Assembly (NCBI GenBank): GCA_025363325.1
Contig: JANYEF010000019.1
Span: 1-16,604, forward strand
Reading direction: 5' to 3'
DNA from: Nitrospira sp.
GTDB taxonomy: Bacteria; Nitrospirota; Nitrospiria; Nitrospirales; Nitrospiraceae
DNA: 16,604 nt
The notes under the pieces are model-generated. The model was not told where the DNA came from and searched no databases. It saw nothing but the letters and a program-made list of their open reading frames with translations. A program made the translations under genes and the position numbers. Each line of letters begins with the position of its first letter. The stretch's first letter is position 1. Shown here one piece after another: positions 6,891 through 13,318 of this stretch.

Positions 6891-6962
6891 TTTGTCTGGT
6901 TCATCTGGTTTCTCTGGTTAGTCTGGTTCAACCAAAGAAACCAGACAAACCAGAGCAACCAG
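6891..6962. repeat. Inverted repeat made of 9-bp units (locus A)
   Basis: The left arm has four tandem 9-mers: TTTGTCTGG, TTCATCTGG, TTTCTCTGG and TTAGTCTGG (6891-6926). The right arm has AACCAAAGA, AACCAGACA, AACCAGAGC and AACCAG (6930-6962). The right arm is the reverse complement of the same unit (TTNNTCTGG/CCAGANNAA). Aligning 33 nt on each side gives 27 matches around a 1-nt centre, so a long hairpin is possible. It ends 5 bp from the dtd stop and could end or stabilise that transcript. No U-run follows, so a classical terminator is not supported. Confidence 0.8.
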
Positions 6963-6967
6963 TCGTT

Positions 6968-7414
6968 TCACGCTTCTCGGCTGTCGAGCGCAAAGGTCAC
7001 TGGTCCGTCGTTCAGTAACTGAATCTGCATATGCGCCGCAAAGACGCCGGTTTCAACCGAAATCCCTTGCGCCCGTAGTTCTATTGCCACGGCTTCATAG
7101 AGACACTTGGCTTCGTCAGGAGGAGCCGCCTCGTCAAAGCTCGGGCGACGGCCATTCGTCGTCTGTCCAAGGAGTGTGAACTGAGAGACCAGCAAGACCG
7201 ACCCCCCGATGTCCACCAGCGAACGATTCATCTTCCCCTGGTCATCGGCAAAGATCCGGAGCGTGCGAATCTTCTCGACGAGGTATCGGCCATCCGTCTC
7301 TCCATCACCCTTCGCCACGCCCAGCAAAACCAGCAAGCCGGCATCGATCCGGCCCACCACTTGACCATTGATCTCAACCGACGCTCTGGTCACTCGCTGA
7401 ATCACGGCCTTCAT
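6968..7414 (-). CDS. dtd: D-aminoacyl-tRNA deacylase
   Basis: 148 aa, full length for Dtd. It removes D-amino acids (and Gly from mischarged tRNA-Ala) from tRNA in the cytoplasm and acts as a homodimer. Both active-site signatures are present: SQFT (77-80, in 'LLVSQFTLLG') and the Gly-cisPro motif GPVT (137-140, in 'NDGPVTF'). The N-terminus 'MKAVIQRVTRASVEI' is typical, supporting ATG 7414. It starts 6 bp after the alkyltransferase stop and is the last gene of the minus-strand run; an inverted repeat begins just beyond its stop. Confidence 0.97.
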   Translation of the reverse strand: MKAVIQRVTRASVEINGQVVGRIDAGLLVLLGVAKGDGETDGRYLVEKIRTLRIFADDQGKMNRSLVDIGGSVLLVSQFTLLGQTTNGRRPSFDEAAPPDEAKCLYEAVAIELRAQGISVETGVFAAHMQIQLLNDGPVTFALDSREA

Positions 7415-7420
7415 GGGCTA

Positions 7421-7942
7421 TCACCGTTCTGAGCGGAGCTGCGCCAGAGTGCCCTCGAGAGCGAGCAGCTTTCGTTTCATGGGCAAGCCACAAGAGAATC
7501 CGCCGATCGACGTATCCTGCGCCACAATTCGATGGCACGGAATCACGATCGGCATCGGATTTGCCCCCACCGCATTGCCGACGGCACGGGCATATTGGCT
7601 GCCCCCAACACGAACAGCCACCCATTGATAGGATCGAAGCCGGCCATAGGACACGCGCAGAAGGGTTGCCCAGACCTTTTGCTGGAAACTCGTCCCTCCT
7701 GAGAGGTCGAGCGACAGATCGAAGGAGTGACGAGTCCCGGCCAGATAGTCTGTCAATTGGGCCTGCGCCTCTCGCAATCGTGGAGAGGCCTGCCCATCCA
7801 GCCGCTCCGCAGAGGCCCCCGGCAGCTCGGACAGCACGGCCTGGCGCGACGCCTGTGGCAGCACCACCGCGTCGATTCCCTTCGTCGTTTCGGAAATACC
7901 GATCCAACCCCATCGTGATTTGAAGATGATCGCCCGTCGCAT
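7421..7942 (-). CDS. ogt: Methylated-DNA--[protein]-cysteine S-methyltransferase
   Basis: 173 aa from the chosen ATG. It is a suicide DNA-repair protein that moves the alkyl group from O6-alkylguanine to its own cysteine. The nucleophile is Cys136 in 'VIPCHRIV'. 'GTSFQQKVWATLL' and the helix-turn-helix with its Arg finger ('YARAVGNAVGANP') are in the usual places, and 'GGFSCGLPMKRKLLALEG' closes the domain. The start at 7942 (MRRAIIF) lies 8 bp after the murJ stop and has GAGG about 7-8 nt upstream; the frame is open 52 codons further, but that stretch overlaps murJ and is not homologous-looking. There is no Ada regulatory domain. It sits in a run with murJ and dtd with very short gaps. The symbol ogt follows common usage for such proteins. 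Confidence 0.95.
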   Translation of the reverse strand: MRRAIIFKSRWGWIGISETTKGIDAVVLPQASRQAVLSELPGASAERLDGQASPRLREAQAQLTDYLAGTRHSFDLSLDLSGGTSFQQKVWATLLRVSYGRLRSYQWVAVRVGGSQYARAVGNAVGANPMPIVIPCHRIVAQDTSIGGFSCGLPMKRKLLALEGTLAQLRSER

Positions 7943-7950
7943 CCGTGACC

Positions 7951-9567
7951 TCAGCGACCTGTGACTCGGCCCAGTTTCTTCCGCACCATTCCCCATACCA
8001 GACCAAGTTCTTCTGACCGCAGCAATGCGTGGACGCCCAGATACCCGACCACGCTCAATCCGATGGCCACACAGAGCATGGCCGATTTCTCGATCCATTC
8101 ACCAGGATGCGTCCAAATCTGCTGATCTGCCACCCAAGCACAGACCACCACCAACGGCACGGAGGCGACCAACACACGCAGCGACGATCGACCCACGGAG
8201 CCCCATTCGACGCCGCCCAGACGACGATGAAGCACCGCGACCAAGATGCCTCCATTCACTATAGCCGCCAGAGCTGTCGCCAAGGCTAGGCCGGCCGCGC
8301 CAAGAGACGACATTAACAGGAGGGAAAAGACGAGATTGGCAACGACAGCGATGGCCGCAGAAATGGCGGGTGTTCGCGTGTCCTGCAGCGAATAGAAGGC
8401 CGAGACGATGATGCGGACGCCTCCGAAGGCCCAGAGGCCGACGGAATAGCAGAGCACCGCCAGTCCGGTCTCAGCCGTATCGTGCGCTGTAAAGGTCCCG
8501 TGCTCAAAGAACAGATGGACGATCGGCTGACGCAGGAGGATCAGGCCCAGCATCGCTGGCATGATGATAAAGAGGATCATGCGCAGGCCGAATCCCAACG
8601 TCGTCCGCAATTCATCCAGCGCCCCGCGCGCGGCCTGCGCCGAGAGTGTCGGTAGAATGGCCGTGGCCAACGCCACGCCAAAAATCCCGAGCGGGAACTG
8701 AATCAACCGCATGCCGTAGAAGAGATAGGTCGGCCCGCCCGCAAAGAAGGAGGCGAGGATCGTGCTCACGGTAAGGTTGATCTGCGTCACGGAGAGACCG
8801 AGGAGCGACGGCACCATCAGCACACCAATCCGCCGCACGCCTGGATGGCCGGGCTCGAACCGAAATCCGAACAGCAGACCACGCAGCTTCAGGCTAGGGA
8901 GCTGCATGGCAAATTGTGCAGCCCCTCCGGCGACCACACCGATGGCCACGCCGACGATCGGCTCCGGCAAGAGTGGCGAGACATACCACGCGCAGCCGAT
9001 GATGAAGAGGTTCAGAAACAACGGCGAGAAGGCCGGTGCCGCGAAGGCCCGCACGGAGTTGAGAATGCCCATCGCGAGTGCGGCCAAGCTGATAAAGAGC
9101 AGATAGGGAAACATGACGCGGGTGAGCAGCGTCGTCAGCGCGAGCTTTTCCGGATTGGCCTGAAATCCTGGCGCGAGAATCTGCACGAGCCACGGAGCGG
9201 CGAGAATCCCCATAACGGTCACACACGTCACGATCGTCAATAACGTGGTAAACACGGCGCTGGCCAATTCCCACGCTTCCCGCTTGGTTCGCATGGTCCG
9301 GTATTCCGTGAATACCGGAATAAATGCCGCGGACATTGAGCCTTCGGCAAACAGCTCGCGTAAGAGACTCGGGATACGGAAGGCCACGAAGAACGCATCT
9401 GCCGCAGGCGTCGCGCCAAACATCCTCGCCAACACCATGTCGCGGACGAACCCGAGGATACGGCTGGAGAAGGTGGCCACGCCGATCACACCGGCCGCTT
9501 TGACCACCGAACGAGTCTCATCCTGTGGATTCGTTGGAGCTGGGGACGCTACAGTAGGATCGGACAT
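7951..9567 (-). CDS. murJ: Lipid II flippase MurJ (MviN)
   Basis: 538 aa, a MOP-superfamily membrane protein with about 14 hydrophobic segments. It flips lipid II across the inner membrane for peptidoglycan synthesis. The N-terminal signature 'TFSSRILGFVRDMVLARMFG' and 'ADAFFVAFRIPSLLRELFAE' is diagnostic. Arg36, Arg42 and Arg70 correspond to the essential E. coli Arg18, Arg24 and Arg52. Further family sequence includes 'GMRLIQFPLGIFGVALATAI' and 'FYSLQDTRTPAISA'. The first ~22 residues are a hydrophilic Pro/Thr-rich extension. ATG 9567 has no clear Shine-Dalgarno, but no better start lies before the first membrane segment. The gap to the upstream TPM gene is 49 bp, so read-through or a local promoter are both possible. 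It is functionally linked to MtgA, which uses the flipped lipid II. Confidence 0.96.
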   Translation of the reverse strand: MSDPTVASPAPTNPQDETRSVVKAAGVIGVATFSSRILGFVRDMVLARMFGATPAADAFFVAFRIPSLLRELFAEGSMSAAFIPVFTEYRTMRTKREAWELASAVFTTLLTIVTCVTVMGILAAPWLVQILAPGFQANPEKLALTTLLTRVMFPYLLFISLAALAMGILNSVRAFAAPAFSPLFLNLFIIGCAWYVSPLLPEPIVGVAIGVVAGGAAQFAMQLPSLKLRGLLFGFRFEPGHPGVRRIGVLMVPSLLGLSVTQINLTVSTILASFFAGGPTYLFYGMRLIQFPLGIFGVALATAILPTLSAQAARGALDELRTTLGFGLRMILFIIMPAMLGLILLRQPIVHLFFEHGTFTAHDTAETGLAVLCYSVGLWAFGGVRIIVSAFYSLQDTRTPAISAAIAVVANLVFSLLLMSSLGAAGLALATALAAIVNGGILVAVLHRRLGGVEWGSVGRSSLRVLVASVPLVVVCAWVADQQIWTHPGEWIEKSAMLCVAIGLSVVGYLGVHALLRSEELGLVWGMVRKKLGRVTGR

Positions 9568-9616
9568 GAGTCGAGATTCTAGCGGAACGACGCCGGGCAG
9601 TCTATCAAGCCGATGA

Positions 9617-10279
9617 TTATGGCTCCTGAATCAATTCGTCCGGTAATTCGTTCGGATTGTCACCCGGACGACCGGGACAGATGTCGGCAAGCAGCAGGCC
9701 GCATCGTTCGATTCCCTGGCAGAGCCCGCTGACGATGTCGCCGCCCTGTAACCGTTCGACGGCAACTTGGGCCACCTGCGCCCAATGGGCGGTCGAAGCC
9801 AGGCCGTCCAGCGATCGATCCGGCAACACATATATCTGCCGTTCCAAAATCGACAGCATGATGAGTACGCCCGTACGCGCCCGCGTGTGCGACACGGCAT
9901 GTTGAGAAAATGCGCGTTCGGCTCTGAGTTGTACTTTGTGCCGCATCCGCTCTGCAGAGGCGCAGAGACGAATGACCGGCCACAGGGTCCCGAGCCACAG
10001 GCCACATCCGTAAGCCACCAGCGTCGAAAGCAGGAGCCAGGCCGCATTCGACGCATGCCAACCCCACGGGAGCCAGTGCGATTCAATCGTGAGCAGAATG
10101 GTGAGCACCAAGAGCGCGAGTCCGAGACCGACCCAATGCCGGACCTCGCGATACAGCCCCGAGCGCGCCACGATCATCGGAACGATTTCTGCGTTCGTCC
10201 GCCGCTCCGCCGCCTGTACGACCAGCCGGATCCGCTCCCGCTCTTCAGCGGTCAATTCCAGCCTGCTACCAATTTCCAC
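9617..10279 (-). CDS. TPM-domain membrane protein (second of a pair)
   Basis: 220 aa from a GTG start. The N-terminal 'LTAEERERIRLVVQAAERRT' with 'AEIVPMIVARSG' and the later 'RTGVLIMLSILERQIYVLPD' are typical of the TPM (TLP18.3/Psb32/MOLO-1) fold. The fold is interrupted by two membrane segments (about residues 49-64 and 80-101). The start is GTG 10279, 14 bp inside the preceding gene. It has a strong GGAGGAGGAGG about 6 nt upstream, although that purine run is also the Gly-repeat code of the neighbour. An ATG at 10435 would add 52 Gly/Ala-rich residues that are out-of-frame translation of the neighbour's Gly tail and are rejected. The biochemical role of these proteins is poorly known; they co-occur with LemA and YgcG-type TPM proteins. 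Confidence 0.82.
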   Translation of the reverse strand: MEIGSRLELTAEERERIRLVVQAAERRTNAEIVPMIVARSGLYREVRHWVGLGLALLVLTILLTIESHWLPWGWHASNAAWLLLSTLVAYGCGLWLGTLWPVIRLCASAERMRHKVQLRAERAFSQHAVSHTRARTGVLIMLSILERQIYVLPDRSLDGLASTAHWAQVAQVAVERLQGGDIVSGLCQGIERCGLLLADICPGRPGDNPNELPDELIQEP

Positions 10280-11147
10280 TGGCGCCTCCTCCTCCGAAAT
10301 CGCCCCCGCCGCCGCTGAAACCACCCCCACCGCTGCCGAACGAGCCGCCGCCCCACCCCCCATTTCGACTGCTGTACCAGACCCAGTCGTCCCCGCGATG
10401 CCGTCCGCGTCCTCCTCCGCCAGCACTGGCTGCACCGATCAACGTGAGCAGCAACAGGGTGACCCCACCGGTAATCAGGGCAGGCACCAGCCAAGGCGCG
10501 AGTAATACGGAGAGTCCTATGCCGGCGACCGGACCGAGGAGGCGATGGACGCTCATGAGGCCCAACCCGACGACTAATCCAACTATCGCCGCCACCACGA
10601 CCTGCCCCATGACATCGCTGTTCAGCCCAGGTGCCGTCTTGTCGGAGGCCTGATAGGTCCCTTCAATCGTCTTCAGAATCGCGTCCACCCCTGCGTCCAC
10701 CCCGCCTGGCACATCGCCGGCGCGAAACCGCGGAACGATTTCCTGTCTGATGATCTGCGCCGAGCGCGCATCGGTCAGTGCGCCTTCCAACCCATAGCCG
10801 ACTTCAATACGAATCTTGCGTTCCTGTATGGCCACCAAGAGTAGGACCCCGTTGTCGGTTCCTTTCTGACCCAGCTTCCACGTCGTCGCGACACGGTGGG
10901 AGAAGGATTCGAGCGGTTCCTCTTCGAGAGACGGGAGCACGAGCACCGCGATTTGATTGCTGGTGGTCTCTTCGTGTGCCTTGAGTCGCGTGGTAAGTGA
11001 TTCGACCGTATTGGGCGGCAGCACGTGGGCGAGATCGACGACACGCCCGGTCAAGGCAGGGACTTCGAGTGCCCAGGCCGAAACGGTATAGAGGAGCAGG
11101 CAGAGACACAGCATGAGCCGCGCTGGTTCATGCCAGACACGGCTCAT
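10266..11147 (-). CDS. TPM-domain exported protein, YgcG type
   Basis: 293 aa. Signal peptide about residues 1-26 (LMLCLCLLLYTVSAWA). TPM domain about 29-155, with 'LTGRVVDLAHVLPPNTVESL', 'NQIAVLVLPSLE', 'TDNGVLLLVAIQERKIRIEV' and 'GYGLEGALTDARSA'. Hydrophobic membrane segments follow, about 175-245. The C-terminal Gly/Ser-rich tail ends in GGGGASGNW, a recurrent ending in this family. The protein is predicted to be exported and membrane-bound with the TPM domain outside the cytoplasm. ATG 11147 has GGAAG 8 nt upstream; ATG 11162 is the alternative and adds five residues. It follows lemA closely and overlaps the second TPM gene by 14 bp. LemA plus YgcG-type TPM is a widespread pair; the molecular function is not settled. 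Confidence 0.88.
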   Translation of the reverse strand: MSRVWHEPARLMLCLCLLLYTVSAWALEVPALTGRVVDLAHVLPPNTVESLTTRLKAHEETTSNQIAVLVLPSLEEEPLESFSHRVATTWKLGQKGTDNGVLLLVAIQERKIRIEVGYGLEGALTDARSAQIIRQEIVPRFRAGDVPGGVDAGVDAILKTIEGTYQASDKTAPGLNSDVMGQVVVAAIVGLVVGLGLMSVHRLLGPVAGIGLSVLLAPWLVPALITGGVTLLLLTLIGAASAGGGGRGRHRGDDWVWYSSRNGGWGGGSFGSGGGGFSGGGGDFGGGGASGNW

Positions 11148-11175
11148 GTTGAGGGCTTCCATCGAATGTGTGAAA

Positions 11176-11778
11176 TCAGTTGAATTTTACTTCTGGCGGC
11201 TTCGCAACAGCCTTTTCATCCGCCACGGTAAAGTTCGGCTTCTCTTCCATATGGAGGAGGAACTTGGCCGTCAGATTGGTCGGAAAGTAGCGGACCATCT
11301 TGTTGTACTCTGCCACACGATCGATGTACCGTTTGCGGGCGACCGCGATACGGTTCTCCGTCCCTTCAAGCTGACTCTGGAGATCGCGGAAATTTTGATC
11401 GGCTTTAAGATTCGGATAGTTTTCAGCGATCGCAATGAGGCGGCCCAACGCCGACGTCAATCCTGCTTGCGCCTTTTGGAATTGTTCGAAGGCGGCCGGA
11501 TCTTTTAATGTTTCAGGCGTCACTTGAATCCCGGTCGCCTGCGCACGCGCCTGCACCACCCCTTCGAGCGTATCCTTCTCATGCGCGGCATAGCCTTTGA
11601 CCGTGGCGACGAGGTTCGGAATCAAATCAGCGCGGCGCTGGTATTGATTGATGACTTCGCTCCAAGCAGCCTTGGTATCTTCGTCCACGCCCTGCAGGTC
11701 GTTGTATCCACAGCCTGAGAGTCCTACGAATAGAACCGTGATGGCGATGGTGGCGAATACCGAGATGCGACTGCCCAT
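11176..11778 (-). CDS. lemA: LemA family lipoprotein
   Basis: 200 aa. Signal peptide with lipobox LSGC (Cys23) and then the LemA domain. 'WSEVINQYQRRADLIPNLVA' and 'VKGYAAHEKDTLEGVVQARA' are hallmark sequences. 'LTSALGRLIAIAENYPNLKA' and 'FRDLQSQLEGTENRIAVARK' continue the long helical bundle. Most LemA proteins have an N-terminal membrane anchor; here a lipid anchor seems likely. Strong Shine-Dalgarno AAGGAGGG 6-7 nt before ATG 11778. It is the first gene of a minus-strand run with two TPM genes and then murJ. The role of LemA is not well defined; the constant TPM association suggests an envelope complex. Confidence 0.95.
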   Translation of the reverse strand: MGSRISVFATIAITVLFVGLSGCGYNDLQGVDEDTKAAWSEVINQYQRRADLIPNLVATVKGYAAHEKDTLEGVVQARAQATGIQVTPETLKDPAAFEQFQKAQAGLTSALGRLIAIAENYPNLKADQNFRDLQSQLEGTENRIAVARKRYIDRVAEYNKMVRYFPTNLTAKFLLHMEEKPNFTVADEKAVAKPPEVKFN

Positions 11779-11806
11779 GGTGGCCCTCCTTCGACGTACG
11801 CGCCGG

Positions 11807-11841
11807 TCTATAGCACAGAGTGGCGCTCATGCTATCATGAG
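11807..11841. promoter_or_regulatory. Divergent intergenic region with small palindromes upstream of lemA
   Basis: Between lemA (-) and the small (+) gene lie a perfect inverted repeat CTCATG-CTAT-CATGAG (11826-11841) and an overlapping one, ATAGCA (11810-11815) with TGCTAT (11830-11835). The minus-strand hexamer TATAGA (11807-11812) could be the lemA -10 box; no strong -35 is seen. An operator role is only a suggestion. Confidence 0.3.
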
Positions 11842-11875
11842 GAAACCCATTATGATACGGAGGCGAGGCCGTTCG

Positions 11876-12181
11876 ATGTCGCTTGAACTCTCTTCACATT
11901 TGCCCGGCGGGTTTCAGATCACACACCGCATCCTTGGCATCTACCAGGGGAGCGCCATTGAGTTGGCGTTTTGGTATCCCTCATCCGGGATGCCGGAATA
12001 TGGACTCTGCCGGTTTGCCACGAAGGAGAAGGCTGAATTCTATCGTGCTTACCTCTGTTCCCCTGCCTGCCCTGAGCCGCTCGATAAGCACGACCTCACC
12101 ATTGAGCCCTACGACCTCGCCGCACACGAGGAACTGATCAACAACCATCCGCTTCAATCTTCCTGGGAAGCTCCGATCTAA
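11876..12181 (+). CDS. Small hypothetical protein, 101 aa
   Basis: Not recognised. The product is soluble, with no signal peptide. It has 'GFQITHRILGIYQGSAIELA' near the start, a central Cys/Tyr region 'MPEYGLCRFATKEKAEFYRA' and 'LCSPACPEPLDKHDLTIEPY', then an acidic helix ending in 'NNHPLQSSWEAPI'. The three cysteines (two as C-SPA-C) might bind a metal or form a disulfide, but that is a guess. ATG 11876 has GAGG 7 nt upstream. The frame is open further back to 11648, but that part overlaps lemA on the other strand and reads as shadow. It diverges from lemA and converges on the PilZ gene, with a 9-bp-phased inverted repeat starting 23 bp after its stop. Confidence 0.65.
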   Translation: MSLELSSHLPGGFQITHRILGIYQGSAIELAFWYPSSGMPEYGLCRFATKEKAEFYRAYLCSPACPEPLDKHDLTIEPYDLAAHEELINNHPLQSSWEAPI

Positions 12182-12204
12182 CAGGATGATGAAACAGTCC
12201 GCCA

Positions 12205-12310
12205 GTCTGTCTTGTTCATTTGGTCTGTCTCGTCTGTTTGGTCTGTCTCGATTATTTAGTTGAACCAGACCAACCAAAGAGACCAGATGGACTAGATAAC
12301 CAGACAGACC
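12205..12310. repeat. Inverted repeat made of 9-bp units (locus B)
   Basis: Six 9-mers on the left: GTCTGTCTT, GTTCATTTG, GTCTGTCTC, GTCTGTTTG, GTCTGTCTC and GATTATTTA (12205-12258). After a GTTG centre come AACCAGACC, AACCAAAGA, GACCAGATG, GACTAGAT and AACCAGACAGACC (12263-12310). The arms are complementary in the same 9-bp phase as locus A, and AACCAAAGA occurs identically in both. It lies between convergent 3' ends, those of the 101-aa gene (+) and the PilZ gene (-). The rest of that gap, 12311-12416, shows nothing more that I can support. Confidence 0.8.
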
Positions 12311-12416
12311 GGGCTTGTCCAAGACGTGCAAACCCCCGAAGTTCTATCCTGCCAATCGCGTTGAACCCCATTTTTGTTGACGATGGTGAAGGAGGGCAAG
12401 AGACTCGCTGGCCTGT

Positions 12417-12935
12417 TCAGGCAGCGACACTGACTTTACTAGAGGATTTGTCCGCCTGATCCGGTGTCTTGGCCTGGACGAAGACAAGCAGGCGCTTACT
12501 CTCTTGGGCAGCTCGAAGGAACTTGAAGGCGATGCCGCGAGCGCTCACAGAACGAACCATCGCGGCCACTTCAAGAGGGAGTTCGCCATCACCAAGCGAC
12601 AATTGCAAATAGAAGATGTCGTCCGTATGGACCTGGGTCTCGCTCTTGATGATACAGCCGCCCATCGAGAGATCGAGCACGGTTCCCTCACCGCGGACCT
12701 TGCCCCCAGAGAACGAGAGATAGAGTCGCACGGGAATCCGGAGATGTTCGCGGCGATCGATCGGATGCATGGGATGGTTGAACCCCAGGCGTGATGCGAG
12801 AAAACGATGCCTGCAGGAAGGACAATGGAACGGCGAGACGAACACGAGCGCGGCTACATGTTCACGTGGAGACTGAGGACGAGCGCGGAGGACGCCATCC
12901 TTCTGACATTGCGGGCAGGTAAGCTGACAACTCAT
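12417..12935 (-). CDS. Zinc-ribbon plus PilZ-domain protein (putative c-di-GMP receptor)
   Basis: 172 aa, soluble. The N-terminal 45 residues hold two Cys pairs, CPQC (7-10) and CPSC (38-41), as in a zinc ribbon. From about residue 59 a PilZ domain follows. It has the arginine motif R-x3-R (Arg62, Arg66 in 'IDRREHLRIPVRL') and the D-x-S-x2-G motif (Asp88, Ser90, Gly93 in 'VLDLSMGGC'). Both c-di-GMP-contacting motifs are intact, so ligand binding is likely by family knowledge. The output partner is unknown; such proteins often act on motility or polysaccharide export. The short tail after residue 155 is polar. No Shine-Dalgarno precedes ATG 12935. It is transcribed divergently from the secreted beta-helix gene across a 383-bp gap. 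Confidence 0.88.
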   Translation of the reverse strand: MSCQLTCPQCQKDGVLRARPQSPREHVAALVFVSPFHCPSCRHRFLASRLGFNHPMHPIDRREHLRIPVRLYLSFSGGKVRGEGTVLDLSMGGCIIKSETQVHTDDIFYLQLSLGDGELPLEVAAMVRSVSARGIAFKFLRAAQESKRLLVFVQAKTPDQADKSSSKVSVAA

Positions 12936-13318
12936 TTAAATATTGTATTTCTTACTACCAATACCAGCCCGCATAATGGCAACTTAATGACGCGGTAAGG
13001 GTTGAACTGTCCACGCCTTCCATCACGCACTATAGAGGCCTTTCCCCTACAGTCAAGTTGATTGCCATCTCGTGCAGGACTTGAGATGGCACTTCTTTCT
13101 ATACAACTGAAGTAGACTCGAGTATGGAAAGGTGTATGGTTCGGCCTCCCCTTCTCTGTTTCCGGTATCCAGCAATCACCGTCCCTTTTGCCCTTAAGTG
13201 GCTGATTTCCAGCTAGACTGGTTCGAGATAGGTTCGGCATCACCCTTGCTGGTCTACCTCGTAAGATCTGATTCCGATATCAAGAACCAGGTTAATAGGG
13301 CAAAGGTGGGCTTCCCCC
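12936..13318. other. 383-bp gap between the PilZ and beta-helix genes
   Basis: No coding region that I can support. The stretch is more A+T-rich than its neighbours near 12936-12960. Reading minus, TACAAT (12942-12947) ends 6 nt before the PilZ ATG and could be a -10 box giving a leaderless mRNA, but no -35 box is found. A hairpin lies at 13063-13091. Near the right end, GGTGG (about 10 nt before GTG 13319) may be a ribosome site for the beta-helix gene. No riboswitch class was recognised. Confidence 0.5.
13063..13091 (+). terminator. Hairpin, possible terminator-like or regulatory
   Basis: Perfect 9-bp stem TGCCATCTC (13063-13071) with GAGATGGCA (13083-13091) and an 11-nt loop, followed on the + strand by CTTCTTTCTAT, a broken T-rich stretch. 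No (+) gene ends just upstream, so its role as a terminator is doubtful. It could mark a leader or small RNA, or be the remnant of a lost gene's end. Confidence 0.35.

Noticed and set aside
7943..8098. 52-residue N-terminal extension of the alkyltransferase
   Set aside because: It lies inside murJ in another frame and does not resemble the family; ATG 7942 has a ribosome site.
9568..9616. Terminator or promoter between the second TPM gene and murJ
   Set aside because: No stem-loop with a T-run and no recognisable -35/-10 pair in the 49 bp; left as undecided.
10280..10435. N-terminal extension of the second TPM protein to ATG 10435
   Set aside because: The extra residues are an out-of-frame reading of the neighbour's Gly-repeat codons, and a strong ribosome site favours GTG 10279.
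11648..11875. Upstream extension of the 101-aa gene
   Set aside because: It overlaps lemA antisense, and a good ribosome site lies before ATG 11876.
12205..12310. CRISPR-like array
   Set aside because: The units are 9 bp with no unique spacers and are arranged as a palindrome, with no cas genes nearby.
12384..12434. Small ORF starting after GAAGGAGG-like sequence
   Set aside because: Only 16 codons, antisense to the PilZ gene end, with no support as a gene.
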